This document shows, piece by piece, positions 27,444 to 27,566 of a stretch of 27,566 nt of DNA (the first letter of the stretch is position 1; every line of letters begins with the position of its first letter). Position numbers and translations under genes: made by a program. The notes below the pieces were generated by a model, which saw only the letters and a program-made list of their open reading frames with translations, had not been told where the DNA came from and made no database searches. The stretch covers positions 577,527-605,092 of the forward strand of contig BFEA01000085.1 of NCBI GenBank assembly GCA_003427395.1. Direction: 5' to 3'. Source of the stretch: Chara braunii (taxonomy: Eukaryota; Streptophyta; Charophyceae; Charales; Characeae).

Positions 27444-27566
27444 TGTGTGTGTGTGTGTGTGTGTGTGTTCATGTGTGTGTGTGTGTGTGTTCATGTGTGT
27501 GCGTGTGTATGTGCGTGTGTGTGTGATCGGGGAGAACACACCCACACACACACACACACACACACA
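27444..27566. repeat. GT microsatellite followed by CA microsatellite
   Basis: GT-rich repeat at 27444-27524 (with TTCATG and GCG interruptions) and CA repeat at 27536-27566, running off the window edge. The two arms are complementary and only about 11 bases apart, so they could fold into a long hairpin. Confidence 0.9.

Overview
The window is nuclear genomic DNA of a green-lineage eukaryote, most likely a charophyte close to Chara (C. braunii is my best guess). I infer this from the wording of the Ty3/gypsy polyprotein, a fragment of algal or plant-type mitochondrial cob, and one exon of a nuclear gene for plastid ribosomal protein L13. It is dominated by decayed mobile elements and simple repeats. 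There is one 425-N gap and a few isolated Ns. No complete, clearly intact host gene is visible.

Layout. 1-2975: the 5' end of a Ty3/gypsy element on the minus strand (gag fragment, A-rich leader, inverted LTR). 3-6.4 kb: a GT microsatellite, two weak decayed coding stretches and otherwise unremarkable sequence. 6.4-14.85 kb: a second, plus-strand Ty3/gypsy chromovirus with gag, protease, reverse transcriptase, RNase H, integrase, chromodomain-like tail and 3' LTR, broken by many stops and frameshifts. The N gap inside it is flanked by an exact 93-bp repeat and looks like an assembly artefact. 15.4-16.1 kb: a 186-nt pure polypurine tract followed by pyrimidine-rich DNA. 16.7-17.4 kb: an insertion of mitochondrial DNA (cob 5' exon plus group II intron-like sequence). 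18.08-18.27 kb: a minus-strand rpl13 exon with good splice sites. 18.9 kb: a G-run and a tRNA-like sequence.

19.16-24.0 kb is the most interesting part. It is a retroelement whose reverse transcriptase looks Penelope-like (endonuclease-minus). It is followed by a long Ser/Thr/Pro-rich linker, a Josephin-like cysteine-protease (deubiquitinase) domain with a recognisable Cys, His and Asn, a Val/Pro/Ser repeat region, and a complete C3HC4 RING finger. A deubiquitinase-like and a ubiquitin-ligase-like domain in one retroelement is, to my knowledge, not a described arrangement. The reading frame changes four times along the element, so this copy is probably damaged.

24.5-27.2 kb holds two unrecognised decayed genes. 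One may be spliced. The other is an SR-rich, coiled-coil ORF whose start region is duplicated around a 9-bp minisatellite. The window ends in two adjacent hairpins and a GT/CA inverted microsatellite.
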